Assembly (NCBI GenBank): GCA_026119855.1
Contig: JAOWBW010000324.1
Coordinates: 558,001-622,000, forward strand
From: Campanula takesimana
Taxonomy: Eukaryota > Streptophyta > Magnoliopsida > Asterales > Campanulaceae
Direction: 5' to 3'
Length of the DNA stretch: 64,000 nucleotides
Position numbers and translations under genes: made by a program. Positions 1 to 10,649 of the stretch are shown here, piece by piece. Within the stretch, counting starts at the first letter, position 1; each line of letters opens with the position of its first letter. Under the pieces are notes generated by a model, which did not search any database, was not told where the DNA came from, and saw only the letters and a program-made list of their open reading frames with translations.

Positions 1-167
1 TTGGTTGTCTTCCAGATTTTGAGCCCTCTCGATGGCGGCATTGTACCACTTACTCATTTAATTGTATTCAACTTGTAACATTTCGAGCTTACTGTCGTCG
101 ATCATCTTCTCGATCTCAGCCCAGTATTTTTCGCTTTGCTCGTTACGTTCTTTGACTTGGTCATGAG
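1..167 (-). pseudogene. Fragment of a charged, coiled-coil retroelement ORF
   Basis: Read on the minus strand this stretch is rich in Glu, Lys, Asn and Gln (for example KERNEQSEKYWAEIEKMID) with one in-frame stop, after which the charged pattern continues (MSKWYNAAIERAQNLED). It looks like a coiled-coil segment of an LTR-retroelement protein. It directly abuts the minus-strand LTR end at 168, so it may be internal sequence of that element. The window edge cuts it. No enzymatic motif is visible and the assignment is inference. Confidence 0.3.
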
Positions 168-387
168 TGTAGATACCCCGGGCGAGCGCGGCCTTAGGCT
201 AGGGCACGCAGGTCGATTCCTAGGATGTCTATTTGTGTTTTAGAGTCGCCACCTATGTTTTAGAGGAACATAAGAAAAACCTAATGTGTAGCCTAAGTTT
301 AATTTACGAAAATAGAGATTCTTGTTTATGAGGTTCGGGGGTTACGTTACGAGATGGGAAGTACTTAAACACCCATCTCGCCCAACG
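168..387 (-). mobile_element. LTR 3' end fragment, Tat/Ogre-like Ty3/gypsy, inverted
   Basis: On the minus strand this segment ends in GGGGTATCTACA, and it matches, in inverted orientation, the 3' parts of the LTRs ending at 2440 and 4341. Shared blocks include 'gttacg...gatgggaagtacttaaacaccc', 'ttttcttatgttcc' and 'cataggtggcgactct' (read on the matching strand). It is therefore an inverted LTR terminus of the same family. It runs straight into the minisatellite at 388 and has no recognisable 5' half, so it is a truncated or rearranged copy. Confidence 0.65.
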
Positions 388-1036
388 GATTCACCAACGG
401 ACTCATTCAATGGATTCACCAACGGATTCATTAAGCGGATTCGTCAACAGGGTTCACTAACGGACTCATTCAATAGATTCACCAACTGATTCATCAAGTG
501 GATTCACTAACGGATTCGTCAACAGGGTTCACTAACGGACTCATTCAATGAATTCACTAACGGATTCATCAAGCGGATTTACTAACAGATTCGTCAACAA
601 GGGTTCACCAACGGACTCATTCAAATGGATTCACTAACGGATTCATCAAGCGGATTCACTAATGGATTCGTCAACAAGGGTTCACCAACGGACTCATTCA
701 ATGGATTCACTAACGGATTCATCAAGCGGATTCACTAACGGATTCGTCAACAAGGGTTCACCAACGGACTCATTCAATGGATTCACTAACGGATTCATCA
801 AGCGGATTCACTAACGAGGGTTCACCAACGGACTCATTCAATGGATTCACTAATGGATTCATCAAGTGGATTCACTAACGGACTCGTCAACAAGGGTTCA
901 CCAACGGACTCATTCAATGGATTCACTAACGGATTCATCAAGCGGATTCACTAATGGATTCGTCAACAAGGGTTCATTATTGGACTCATTCAAGGGATTC
1001 ACTAACAGATTCATCAAGCGGATTCACTAACGGATT
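388..1036. repeat. Minisatellite built from 'ggattcactaac' units
   Basis: The array is made of 12- to 14-base units such as GGATTCACTAAC, GGATTCATCAAGC and GGTTCACCAACGGACTC. They are organised into a composite repeat of about 75 bases, reiterated eight or so times with small indels. It starts directly at the end of an LTR fragment and stops about 210 bases before the next LTR. Tat/Ogre-type elements often carry such tandem repeats in untranslated parts, so I infer it belongs to that element. Confidence 0.85.
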
Positions 1037-1247
1037 TAGCTGGTAGATTTACAAATGGATCATGCCACCTCCTCTATCAACAAAATCCGCTCACACAGGG
1101 AGCGCACCCCTATCTCTCACAATTTCAAATTCCTGCTTTCATTAAGTCTTTGCTTTCTCTTCTTTCTTTTTCTTTGTCGATGTCCTCGGCAGTTGTCTTT
1201 CTTTAGTCGACGTGTTTTGCTTTTCAATGCACGACACCGAGGGGCTC
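1037..1247 (+). other. Probable 3' untranslated tail of a Tat-like element
   Basis: This interval lies between the minisatellite and the LTR starting at 1248. It ends in a purine-rich CCGAGGGGCTC that would be a plausible polypurine tract directly in front of the LTR. A 65-codon frame (1055-1252) has no recognisable motif and is pyrimidine-driven, so I do not call it a gene. Confidence 0.35.
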
Positions 1248-2440
1248 TGTAGACACCCCTCCTTGGACCTCTCACGTCCCGATTTTATACACATTCTCTG
1301 TCTTCCTCTTTTCTGTTAAGTTTTGTTACTTTTCGTTAACTTTCGTTACTTTATGTTAAGTTCTTGACTTATTCCATTAGTCTTGGACTTGACTAAGTGA
1401 CAAAGTCAACCTTAAGTCTCTGTTTACTTTGTTTTTGTTGACTTTCGTGGTGTTCGTTCAGTTTCTGACCGATTTCGTTAGTTTTGGGGCTTAACTGCAT
1501 AACGGGGTTAACTTTTGAGCTAAAATATGGATTTTCTGAAGGTGGGACGTGCCGCCTTTGCCCTACTTTGTGGGAGGCGTGAGCTTCCCATAGGGGGTGG
1601 GACGTGGGTGCTTCCCACCTCCAGAATCCCAGATTTTGCCAAATTTCCCTCCTTTTCTGATTTGTAACCTCCAAAACCATTATGCCTTGGATTGATCCGG
1701 GGAGAGGCCATCTTTGTGACCACAAACACTCTCCATACACCTATAAATACCTCTTCATTCCACCATAGAAACTGGAGGAAGAATTCTTGAATCAAAACTC
1801 TCTAAAACTCAAAAGTCCATTTTCAAAGAGTGGTCACTATAGACAAATTGGTTCTTCCCTATTCAAGCAAAAGGTACAATGCCCACTTTCTCCTTCTAAA
1901 CTCTTTATTTTATTTCTTCATCTTTCATCTCTTCTAATGTGTATGCAATCTCCATAAAAAGGAACATAACCAAAAAGGCCACTTCACTATTGAAGTTTGG
2001 TCAAGGTTATCTTCCAACATTCCTAACACTATTTTAAATTCCTTTTCATTTATTAATGTAATTGCTAGCATAGTTGTTACATGTAATATTTAGAAATTAA
2101 TCAATAAAACAATTCTCTTTTATTTTCCCCTTTCTTTACATTATTATTGTTAGCACTATTCAATAAAAGAAGGATATTTAGCATTAGAACACCAATAGTA
2201 GCAAGACCCGCGTAAGCGTGGCGGACTGGGTGTTTAAGTACTTCCCACTCCGTCACCTATCCCCCGAACCCTTCTCTTCCCGAATCTTTGGTTTCATAAT
2301 ATTAAAATAGGCTATTTCTTTAGGTTTTTCTTATGTTCCCTCAATAACATAGGTGGCAACTCTACAAATTAAAATAAGTTAGAGATCCTAGGATCATTCA
2401 CCGCTTTAGCCAAGCAGTGGCCTCTCCCGGGGTATCTACA
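1248..2440 (+). mobile_element. LTR of a Tat/Ogre-like Ty3/gypsy retrotransposon
   Basis: The unit begins TGTAGACACCCC and ends CCCGGGGTATCTACA, the TG...CA architecture of an LTR, and is 1193 bp long. A TATA box (TATAAATA, 1742-1749) is followed by a transcript-leader-like stretch. The 3' part matches 168-387 (inverted) and the LTR end at 4341. The sequence just upstream ends in a purine tract, so this is best read as a 3' LTR. The five bases on either side (GGCTC and GTATG) do not match, so no target duplication supports a solo LTR. Confidence 0.7.
1742..1749 (+). promoter_or_regulatory. LTR TATA box
   Basis: TATAAATA lies inside the LTR at 1248-2440. The related LTR at 3556-4341 has an equivalent TATAAAAA at about 3742, in similar surroundings (CACC or CTACC, TATA, then a CTCTTC-rich stretch). 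This places the U3/R boundary shortly downstream in both copies. Confidence 0.55.
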
Positions 2441-2443
2441 GTA

Positions 2444-3295
2444 TGATGGTTTTCTAGAACCTAATCATATCTTATGGGTTTATGTTTAAAACCATTGCCA
2501 ACTTAGTGTAATCCTATAGGGTCACACACATTAGAACTAATCTTAAAAGGACTTAATTGGAATTATGTGTCGAAGGACCTTTAAGGGATTTGAGGACTTT
2601 AGAGGAGAAAAGAAGAAAATTGGAAAATAGGTAGCTCTGGTCGGACCTTGTAAAGGACCCGGCTGTACTCCCTAGTAATCCGGGCGGACTGGGTAAAGGA
2701 CCCGGTCGAACCTTGTTAGGATCCGGTCGAACCCCTTTGTATACGGGGGCGGATCTATCGGTTTCGAGCTGGGACTTTCCTTAGTCCGTTTTCTTGCGGG
2801 TTTAGACACTTGTTACCTATTTGGAATAGGTTTAAAAAGTATTTAAACATCCTCTAGTTTCCATAATCAGTCCATAAGTTTGTGTAAGCCTCCAAAGAGT
2901 TTTTGAGAGAGTTATTTCTTGGTCTAAGAGATCCCTAGATTGAAGAACAAGAACATCACATAAATTCCATATAGTTCTATAAATTGTGAAAACGTGCTTC
3001 ACAATTTGGTCTAGCAACCAAGATCAAGTATTCTTGATATTCGTTTGTGGTATGGATACCAATAGAGGGTGAAACTTATCATCTTCAAAGTTCGTGTTCA
3101 AGCTTTGTGTTTGTGATGAAGTTTTCAAGTCTCCACCAAGAATCAAGGTTGACTATCAAAGGCATCAAGGGTTAGTATTCTAGTATTCATTATGCATTTA
3201 TTTGATGTAATCATATGAATGGATTTATGGGCTTTGGGTTTCATGAAAATTTTAAATGCTTAATTCCACTGCGTATGTTACTAGGAAACCCAACA
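2444..3295 (+). mobile_element. Solo or truncated LTR, same family as the LTR at 63828
   Basis: The right end reads ...GGAAACCCAACA. Its reverse complement aligns well with the LTR edge starting at 63828: both begin TGTTGGGTTTC, then have a 'cgcagYGGAAT' block, 'gaaacccaaagcc' and 'ctaacccttgatg'. The left edge (TGATGG at 2444) is inferred. A TATA-like GTATTTAAAC near 2838 fits plus-strand LTR orientation. Near 2640-2760 the motif 'aggacccggtcgaacc' recurs about four times. No primer site or target duplication was found next to it. Confidence 0.5.
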
Positions 3296-3555
3296 AAGAG
3301 GGATTATGCTGAACTGCTGCCCTTTGGCCTGCAAGACTATCTCAGGCAGCTGTGCATCCGCGGTACCGAGAGGTGTAATGAACAAGATCTCGCTGAAAAT
3401 ACAAACCGCTAAGGCATTCCCCTTAAAGGACTGAACCGATGTATCCTCTGAATGGAAACTGAAGAAGATTGGCAACTCAGTTATGTCCACCATGATACCG
3501 TGTATCATTTTCTTCACATCTTCAACAGGGAGATTCAACAAATCGGACCAAGAGG
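3296..3555 (-). other. Unassigned stretch with an 86-codon minus-strand frame
   Basis: Between two LTR pieces lies about 260 bases of higher-complexity sequence. A minus-strand frame (3541 down to 3281, MLNLPVEDVKKMIHG at its start) is uninterrupted but runs into the neighbouring LTR end. I recognise no family. It could be an internal fragment of either flanking element or a captured exon; the composition looks more coding-like than its surroundings. Confidence 0.25.
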
Positions 3556-4341
3556 CGCGCGCCTCCGCCTCTATAGGTCAGACGTGCGTGCCTTCTGCCT
3601 CCATAGGCAGGAGGCGCGCGCATCTGGGCGTCAGTTACAGATTCTATCCAAGAATCCCTCCCTTGCTCAATTTACATGATTTTGCCCGGGAATTTCATCT
3701 TTGTGACTTCGTTTTGGCACCAAAAACAACTCATTTCTACCTATAAAAACCCTCTTCTTCACCATTGAAAGGGAGGACTTTTTAGAGATAAGAAAATTAT
3801 ACACAAACACTTTTCAAAGGTATTTTCAAGGCATTCTCCAAAGAAGTACTTGAAGCTATTTGAAGCCTAGGTAAATATTACTTTTCTCTCTTCTTTCTAC
3901 TTCATCTCCTTTCTTCTTCTTTTATTTTCTCAAACTGTGTAATCACCCAAAGCATTTTGGGGCATGACACCAAAGGCCACTTCATTCCATTGAAGTTCTC
4001 CAAGGAGTTATCTCCCCATATTCAACCCCTCTTTTAACCCCTTAAATCTCATTTTCAAAGAATAGGAAGAACACATCATTTTTATGTAGATTATGAAAAA
4101 GCAAGACCAACTTTAGTTGGGCGAAATGGGTGTTTAAGTACTTCCCATTTCGTAACCTAACCCCCGAACCTTAATACACTAATCTCTGGTTTTCGTAACA
4201 AAACATAGGCTATATTAGGTTTTTCTTATGTTCCTCTAAAACATAGGTGGCGACTCTAACAAATTAAAACCAATTAGACATCCTAGGATCATCCCACCGC
4301 TCTAGCCAAGCCGTGGGGGACTTTCCGCCGGGGCATCTACA
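3556..4341 (+). mobile_element. Truncated Tat/Ogre-like LTR (3' part)
   Basis: The end GGGGCATCTACA at 4341 and the block 'gggtgtttaagtacttccc...cgtaacctaacccccgaacc' match the LTR at 1248-2440. The TATA-like TATAAAAA lies at 3742-3749. The expected TGTAGACACC start is not present, so the 5' portion is missing or replaced. Inside is a GC-rich stretch (3555-3625) with 'gaggcgcgcgc' repeated, a pattern seen in some plant LTRs. Confidence 0.6.
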
Positions 4342-4344
4342 CCT

Positions 4345-4520
4345 AGCCATCGTATCCAAGTGCAATATTCAAATTTAGGCAATGTATCCAAGTGTATCTA
4401 TAAAGCAGTAGCTACTCTATCCAAATGTATCCACTATATCTATAATCTGGATTTTTTATTTTGTATCTAATCCATTGATTATACTTGGTACTCACGGTTC
4501 TCATTTATGGTCAACAAAAA
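4345..4520. mobile_element. Truncated copy of the foldback MITE at 5310-5642
   Basis: This segment repeats the hallmarks of the MITE at 5310-5642: 'gtatccaagtgcaa', 'ggattttttattttgtatcta' and the terminal 'ctcacggttctcattt'. Only one terminus is present. It starts directly at the end of the LTR at 4341. Confidence 0.45.
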
Positions 4521-4717
4521 TGAACTTTGACCAACCATTGGTGACGATCTATCATTCAAGTTAAATTCAAAATTTTGTAATTGATAAATTATTAAGTGAT
4601 TTATCAATAACAATTTTTAGAAGTTCATTCTGATCATTGAATTGACACAAATGTTTGGTTATACTTTATTTTCATTGACCATTAAGTCAAAATATTGCAA
4701 CTTAATTGGAATAGAGG

Positions 4718-4755
<38 letters not shown>

Positions 4756-5206
4756 GGCCGTTCCCAGCTTTTTTGGGGCCCTGGGCGAGGTCCAATGAAG
4801 GGCCCTTTCTCTTTTTTGAAACAATGAACGGCCTTTTATAAATCTTTTTTTTCTCCTTCAAAACTCCGGTTTTTTACTAGCAGAATTATTTTTTTGTGTT
4901 AACTTGTACTTTGAATTTGGATTTAAGTATAAAATAATTGTAAGATCAAATGATTGAAGTTAGCATAATAACAGATAAATTAAAGGTTATAATCCAACCT
5001 ATAAATTTTTATCATAATAAATAGTAAGAAAATATATAAAATCCAGTAAAATTATTAAAGGAAAAAAATATGTACAACAAAAACATGATGAAAAAAATAT
5101 ACATATAACGTCCCAAAATTTACAAAAGAACATATTAAATAAATATATAAAAGAGTCTTAAAAACATGATGAAAAAAATATACATATAACGTCCCAAAAT
5201 TTGCAC

Positions 5207-5211
<5 letters not shown>
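4521..5211. other. AT-rich intergenic stretch with microsatellite and short duplication
   Basis: No gene is seen. A TA/TATA microsatellite lies at about 4721-4751. A segment of roughly 40 bases ('aaaacatgatgaaaaaaatatacatataacgtccc...') occurs twice, at about 5080 and 5160, a local direct duplication. The 'ggggccctgggcgagg' block at 4776-4792 resembles the ends of a DNA transposon family also glimpsed at 22398 and 23141, but no complete element can be drawn. Confidence 0.5.
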
Positions 5212-5297
<86 letters not shown>

Positions 5298-5303
5298 AAT
5301 GTC
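5212..5303. repeat. (TA)n microsatellite
   Basis: A nearly pure run of alternating T and A about 90 bases long flanks the foldback MITE on its left. A second run at 5652-5710 flanks it on the right, consistent with preferential insertion into TA-rich DNA. Confidence 0.95.
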
Positions 5304-5309
5304 GCGCTC

Positions 5310-5642
5310 CTGTGAGAACCATTTTATATGAGAACCGTGAGAAGCAATCATAACCATTAGATTAGAAAAAAAATCAAGGGTCCAGATGTTAGATACATTG
5401 GATATATTAGTTAATTTTCGAAAAACAATTGGATACATTAGTTTTTAACATAGTGTATCCAAGTGCAACACTTAGATACAATACTTATTAACCTATTGTA
5501 TCCAAGTATAATATCGGATTTTTTTGTAATGTATCTAAGTGTATCAATTGTATCTAACATATGGACCCTTGATTTTTTTTCTAATCTAATGGTTATGATT
5601 GGTTCTCACGGTTCTCACGATATTTAGGTTCTCATTTTAGCA
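5310..5642. mobile_element. Foldback MITE with long terminal inverted repeats
   Basis: The ends are inverted repeats of roughly 80 bases. The left arm contains 'gagaaccgtgagaa', 'caatcataaccattagatta' and 'atcaagggtcca'; the right arm carries their reverse complements in mirrored order. The centre contains 'tgtatccaag' in both directions. No ORF is present. The element sits between two TA microsatellites, so its target duplication cannot be read with certainty. Confidence 0.75.
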
Positions 5643-5650
5643 TCTACCTA

Positions 5651-5651
<1 letters not shown>

Positions 5652-5710
<59 letters not shown>
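5652..5710. repeat. (TA)n microsatellite
   Basis: Alternating TA run that ends directly at the CTCCCTCC terminus of the Stowaway-like MITE at 5711. Confidence 0.95.
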
Positions 5711-5711
<1 letters not shown>

Positions 5712-5794
5712 TCCCTCCATCCAAACAGAAGTGTCACTTATTTCCCTTTAGGTTCGTCCCAGCACAAGTGTCACTACCCAAAATGGAAATGTTT

Positions 5795-7180
5795 TGTTAG
5801 GCCCAATTGGTAGGAAAATAGGCTAGAGGGGGGGGGGGTGAATAGCCTTTTTAAAACTTTTACAAAGAAACACTTTTAAATGCAAAGTCACTTATCAGTT
5901 TGCAAACTATTATCCGTAAGCGCAGCGGGTAAAATATGACTTAGTTTTAACTCACACAAAATCAGTGTATAAAAGATTTTCAGAGCTTAGTTTAAACACA
6001 GAGTTGTTTCTAAAAGTTCAATGCAGTTTCAAGAGATTGGTCAAAGGAAATAATGATGAATCAGCAAGAACAATAATGATTTGCCGGTGATAGAGTTCAA
6101 ACCGGCAAGGACAGTAAGTAACTGAAGACACAGAGATTTGGAGAGGTTCACAGTGTAAATACTGCTACGTCCTTTACCAAGTTTGGTCAGAACTTGGATT
6201 TGGGTTAAGAACACTATTAAATATCCCTAGTCTATTACAAGCGCGTCTTTGCCGGATACAAAGACTAAATTCTTGAGATAGTTAATGAATCGTAAAACAA
6301 ATATCTGACCAAGTGTATTTGAGCGGCAAGTTCAAAAGAACTTGTCTCACTCAGGTGGGTGTGTGAATAACTTAAACAACGTATTCCTTACATGATCTAG
6401 TTCGGGAATACTAACAATGTTGTTTGAGTTGGTGCACAAGTGTATGTCCTATTAAATGATCTAATGATTATCTGGACACAGAATGTTTGAGTCTTTAATG
6501 AATACTCAAAAACATTCAACTCTCTTCAATACTCTATTTTCACCAACCTTCTTCAATGCTCCAAGTCCACTATTTATAAGAGGAGTAAATGTCTTGAGTC
6601 TTGTAGAAGAAGGCTTGCAATTTTGAATATCCAGCTGGGTAGTTGAGGAGCATTAAATGCGGTATCTCTAGCATTAATGGCGAAGATATGTGGTACATGC
6701 ATGCTCGCAAAAATATGATGGGTAAAGACCCCTTTGTCTCAACCGGTTACCTGCAAAAAGCAAGTAGAGACAGAGTATAGCTAAAAGTAGCTATGTGTCA
6801 GACGGCGCAGCAATCATTACCGAGCAGGTAAACTACTTTTAGGTAAAACAGTAAGAAAGGACAGGGACAATCAGCAAGGTTGACTTAAGGTGAAATGATG
6901 TAACCTGACTGACAGTACAGACTGTCTTTATTTATCGGCAAGTTGTTTATCAAGTTGATCGGCAACTTGTTTATCAAGTTGATCGGCAACTAGTTTACTG
7001 GTCTGCTGATTTGCTTCCTCTTGCTGGTTTGCCTTGTTTGAAGAGTTAGAATACACCTGTGCTGGTCACCAATAATCCTAAGAGTACCTTACAAAGGTTC
7101 TAATAAAATTGGGGGATCCTAAGTGATAACTATGATTGGGATTAAGCAATTCTATGTTCTAAACATATATTTGAACAACA
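5795..7180 (-). mobile_element. 3' LTR of the SIRE/Maximus element
   Basis: The unit is 1386 bp and aligns end to end with 18524-19904. It contains repeats of 'atcggcaact/agtt' with 'tttatcaagttg' between them (about 6935-7000). One copy of that repeat is altered in the other LTR. A G-run near 5828 is longer here than in the partner LTR. Confidence 0.93.
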
Positions 7181-7194
7181 ATCTCCTCCTAATT
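7181..7194 (-). promoter_or_regulatory. Polypurine tract
   Basis: On the minus strand AATTAGGAGGAGAT lies immediately upstream of the 3' LTR. That position and purine composition are those of the plus-strand primer of LTR retrotransposons. Confidence 0.8.
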
Positions 7195-7547
7195 GCTTAA
7201 GTCCAATCACCCTATCCAAGAACATCTATCTTAGCTTAGTAAAAGAATGTATAAGTAATGTCTATTTATTATCATTCCCTAAGCCAAGTCACACACTAGA
7301 TGTCTTAAAAGGTAAGAATACAAAATGATAAAAAGTTAAGAGTAAAAAAAAAGAAAAATGAGTTGCTGATTGCTATGATCAGCAGGGAGAAAAATGATCT
7401 GCAAAACAAAGTTATCATGAATAGCAGCAGATATTATAAGAGAATATAACATATAAAAATAAGCACACAAGACAGTAATGGTTAGCAAAGAAGTCTTGGA
7501 TAAATCGTTGAAAGTCTTCTGGTTATCTATATCATTGGCTATATTGA

Positions 7548-9356
7548 CTAGGAAACAGGAGGGTCCTCTTGTTGGTCAATTGCCTTTGATGTAGAGTCGG
7601 TAAGCTTGGCTTTCTTCTTTGCTCTCTTCTCTTTCTTTTCAGCTTCTCTCTTCTTTCTTCTTTGAGTGCTCTCCAGTCTTTCAGTCAGCATTGCATTGTT
7701 TGCTTCCAGAGCAGCTATCTTCATCTGAGCATCAGCAAGAGCAGACTTGGTAGCAGATAAATCTTTTTCAGTCTTATCTAGATCTCTGATCTGCAACCTT
7801 TGCTCATCAACTAGTTGCTGTTGAATAGAATGCATAGTCCCCAAACTCTCTGAAAGGGTAATCAGCCTAGATTCTCTGTCCTCCAACAGATCTTTCAAGT
7901 CTTGGATTCTCTTGCTTTCCTCCTCCTGATTGGACTTAAGGATTTTGTCAGAAACATCCTCATGAATTCGGTTCAACTTGTCACGGAGGAAGAGGCCAGT
8001 ATCGCCCAGATCGGCACGAGTAACAGGCACTTGCATATTTTCAGTATCCCCTTCAAGGTAACTGAAGTATTCATACATACTATTCAGTACCACGGGTTTT
8101 GACAGCCCAATAGAAGAATGCATCAGGAAGGAAGGAATGAAGTCATCATTGATAATATCAGCATCTTCTACGAGACCTTCAGGAGTAGGCGCAGTCAACT
8201 CGTCATCAAAAGATAGAACAATCAGTAACGGAGAAGCTGGCACAGGAGAGAGAGCAGCTGGCAGAGGCAAAGCTTGTTGAAGGAAAGAAGCATCAGCAGC
8301 ATATCTGTCGGCAAGAAGGAACTCAGCAGGAACAGACGTGGAGGCAACAGGATCAGCAGAAGTTACATCGGCACGGACGATCGGCAAAGGAAATGAAGGA
8401 TGAATAATAACTGCACGTTCAACCGGTAGATGGAACACACCATTGTCCTCCAGAGAAAGAAGGATAGCCAGGATAAAATTCAAATAAGCACGACCTTCAA
8501 GAATCATGGTCATTAACCCGGCATTCATCAGCCTTGAGGTATAGACCATATGATCGGCACGCTGTCTTGGATGGAACATCGGCAGAGTTAATACAAGAGC
8601 AGCAGATTTTACCAAGTGCAAAAGTCCTTGAGAATTCGTGGCTCGGTATTCAAGAATGTCATGGAGCTCATCATTTATCATCATGCATCTCATCATCAGT
8701 CCATTCGTGGCGATGCTGACTTCCTTGGGTGATGGACCAGGTAGATGAATTTTGCCACCAACTTTGAGCTTACCTGGCAAGAAATGTAGAGGTTCAAAAG
8801 CTGGTGGTCCTTTCACCTTGAGCTTGGAGACCCTGGGAGCTTTCCCTTTCCTTCTTTTGAACTCAGGTTTAATCCAGGGCAAGAAAGTAAGTTGTTCACT
8901 GGTCGATCCTGGAAGAAATGAGTGATTGGGGCCAAAAGGATTTGGAATTGATCGGAGAGAATTTGACGGCAGCTCTATATAATCATCAGGATCTATTTCA
9001 TTGGAGCTGTCATTCCCACCGGCAGCAGCAGCAACAGGAACAGGTTGTGCTTCATCAGCAACAACTGGAGCAATGAGGGCCTCGGGAGCAGGAAGCAAAG
9101 GAAAGGAAATAGGAGCAAATAAAGCATCCTGAAATTCCTCAAATTGTAAATCAGCAGCAATCAGAGCATCAAAGTCAGCATTATGATCTTGATTGGCAAT
9201 CTCTGTATCAGCACCTCCTCCCAACTCAACAATCTCTCTAACACCAGTAGGAGCTACCAGAATCACATCAGTAGAAGAGATAGGGACCTTAATAATCTGA
9301 GTGTCGGCAGTTGTCTCAGATGGATGAGTGTCGGTAGTTGGCTCATCAGCATACAC
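7548..9356 (-). pseudogene. Env-like region, C-terminal ORF with coiled coil
   Basis: This 602-codon open frame is the last ORF before the 3' LTR. The N-terminal half is low-complexity and rich in Ala, Asp, Pro and Thr, with many Ala-Asp pairs. The C-terminal part (about residues 465-590) is strongly heptad-like (for example LLEDRESRLITLSESLG and ALEANNAMLTERLES), followed by a Lys/Arg-rich tail. SIRE-type elements are known for an extra ORF after pol whose product has coiled coils; the function is unknown and 'envelope' is only historical. The same frame continues upstream past 9356 through a single stop at 9579-9581 into the next ORF, so the first Met here is not the ancestral start. Confidence 0.7.
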
Positions 9357-9578
9357 ATCAGCAATGACCTCTTCATCAGCACAAACTCCTCCTGATATCA
9401 GCAGGCCACCAACTTCATCAGCAGATTGAGTTTCTATAGTTGCCTCAATTGATGCAAGTTGGTCTTCTTTAACAATCAGAGGTTGAGTGTCTATAGTTTC
9501 CTCAACTTTATTAACTAAGGATTCATCAGCAGTGCTGGTCTCATCAGCAGGTTGAGTTTCTGAAGTTTTCTCAACAGT

Positions 9579-10649
9579 CTATTCAACAGACTTATCAGCA
9601 GAGCCACGCTCAGAGCCATCACTGGCTAGAACTGAGTCAGCAAATGCTTCAGCAGAAGATATAGAGGTATGGGCAGCAGCTGCATGATCTTGATCAGTAG
9701 AGGGCTTTTTGAAGACAATGCTTATCGGCATCTTATCATACTCACCGATAGAATCAGAAGAAGTGATTGTTTCACCAGCAGCTTTGTGAGAGCAAACAAA
9801 ATCAGCCGTATTAACAGAACTGACTGGAGTTGGAATGGGTGAGATTGCTGGTGAAGGAATAGAGGTAGGTGCTGGTGTAGAAGAAGCTCTAGCCTTGATA
9901 AAGGCCTCTGAATCGTTCAGCAGATTCAGAGTGATCCTCTGCACATTCTTTACAAATTGAGTAGCTTGAGCACTCTTCTCCAGCCCTTCATTATCGTTGA
10001 AGTTCAGCAAATCATCCTCATCTTCTGGCCTTCCCAACTGATAAGGATCTTGTTTATTGAAGTTCATCAGCTGGTTGAAGACTGAGGCATAGGCAACCCA
10101 TACGTCTTGCACCATCAGATCCTGTCTGATCCTATCTTGAACTAGATAGACTTGATTCCAATGAAGGGGTAGCAAATCAAAATACCTACCAAAATTCAAT
10201 CTCAACTCACTTTCAGACAACCTTTGAAATTTCTGAACAGGCACAAACTTCTCTTTAAACATATCAGTGACCATGTTCAGACTTGTTAAATCAACATAAT
10301 CAGCACGATTGCCAGGGGGAACTGTCTCTTTCCTTTCCTCATGAAATTGGAGCAACCGGCGAACAAAAGGATGGAGATGATCGATCGGGAACACCCAATT
10401 CTTTGATAAGACCTTATTGGTGAATGACCAATGGTTTCTGAAAAAGATGTGAAATGTTGGGTTTCTGATTGTCTTGCATTTTCTGACGGAGGGTCCAGAG
10501 GCTACATCAGCAGCAGCATGGAGCTCAGGCAAGTATGGAAGATCTAGAATTCCCTTTTGAAGAGGGACTCTCACCCTTAAGTCAGAACCAATCAGTCTTC
10601 TTCTCTCAGCCATTTCATCGGCAGCATCGGTTTCAGACTTGATAACCAC
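9579..10649 (-). pseudogene. Env-like region, middle ORF
   Basis: A 356-codon frame in the same reading frame as 7548-9356 and separated from it by one stop codon (9579-9581). It overlaps the upstream ORF (10592-11788), which is in a different frame. The frame of this ORF stays open upstream of its first Met to about 10,700, so a single-base indel there has split one longer gene. The visible protein has a globular middle (for instance WVFPIDHLHPFVRRLL and RIRQDLMVQDVWVAYASV) and a Ser/Pro/Thr-rich end. I recognise no catalytic motif. It probably belonged to one extra-ORF product of about 1400 residues. Confidence 0.65.

Noticed and set aside
1055..1252. 65-codon Phe/Leu-rich frame
   Set aside because: Hydrophobicity stems from a pyrimidine-rich stretch in front of the LTR; it runs into the LTR start.
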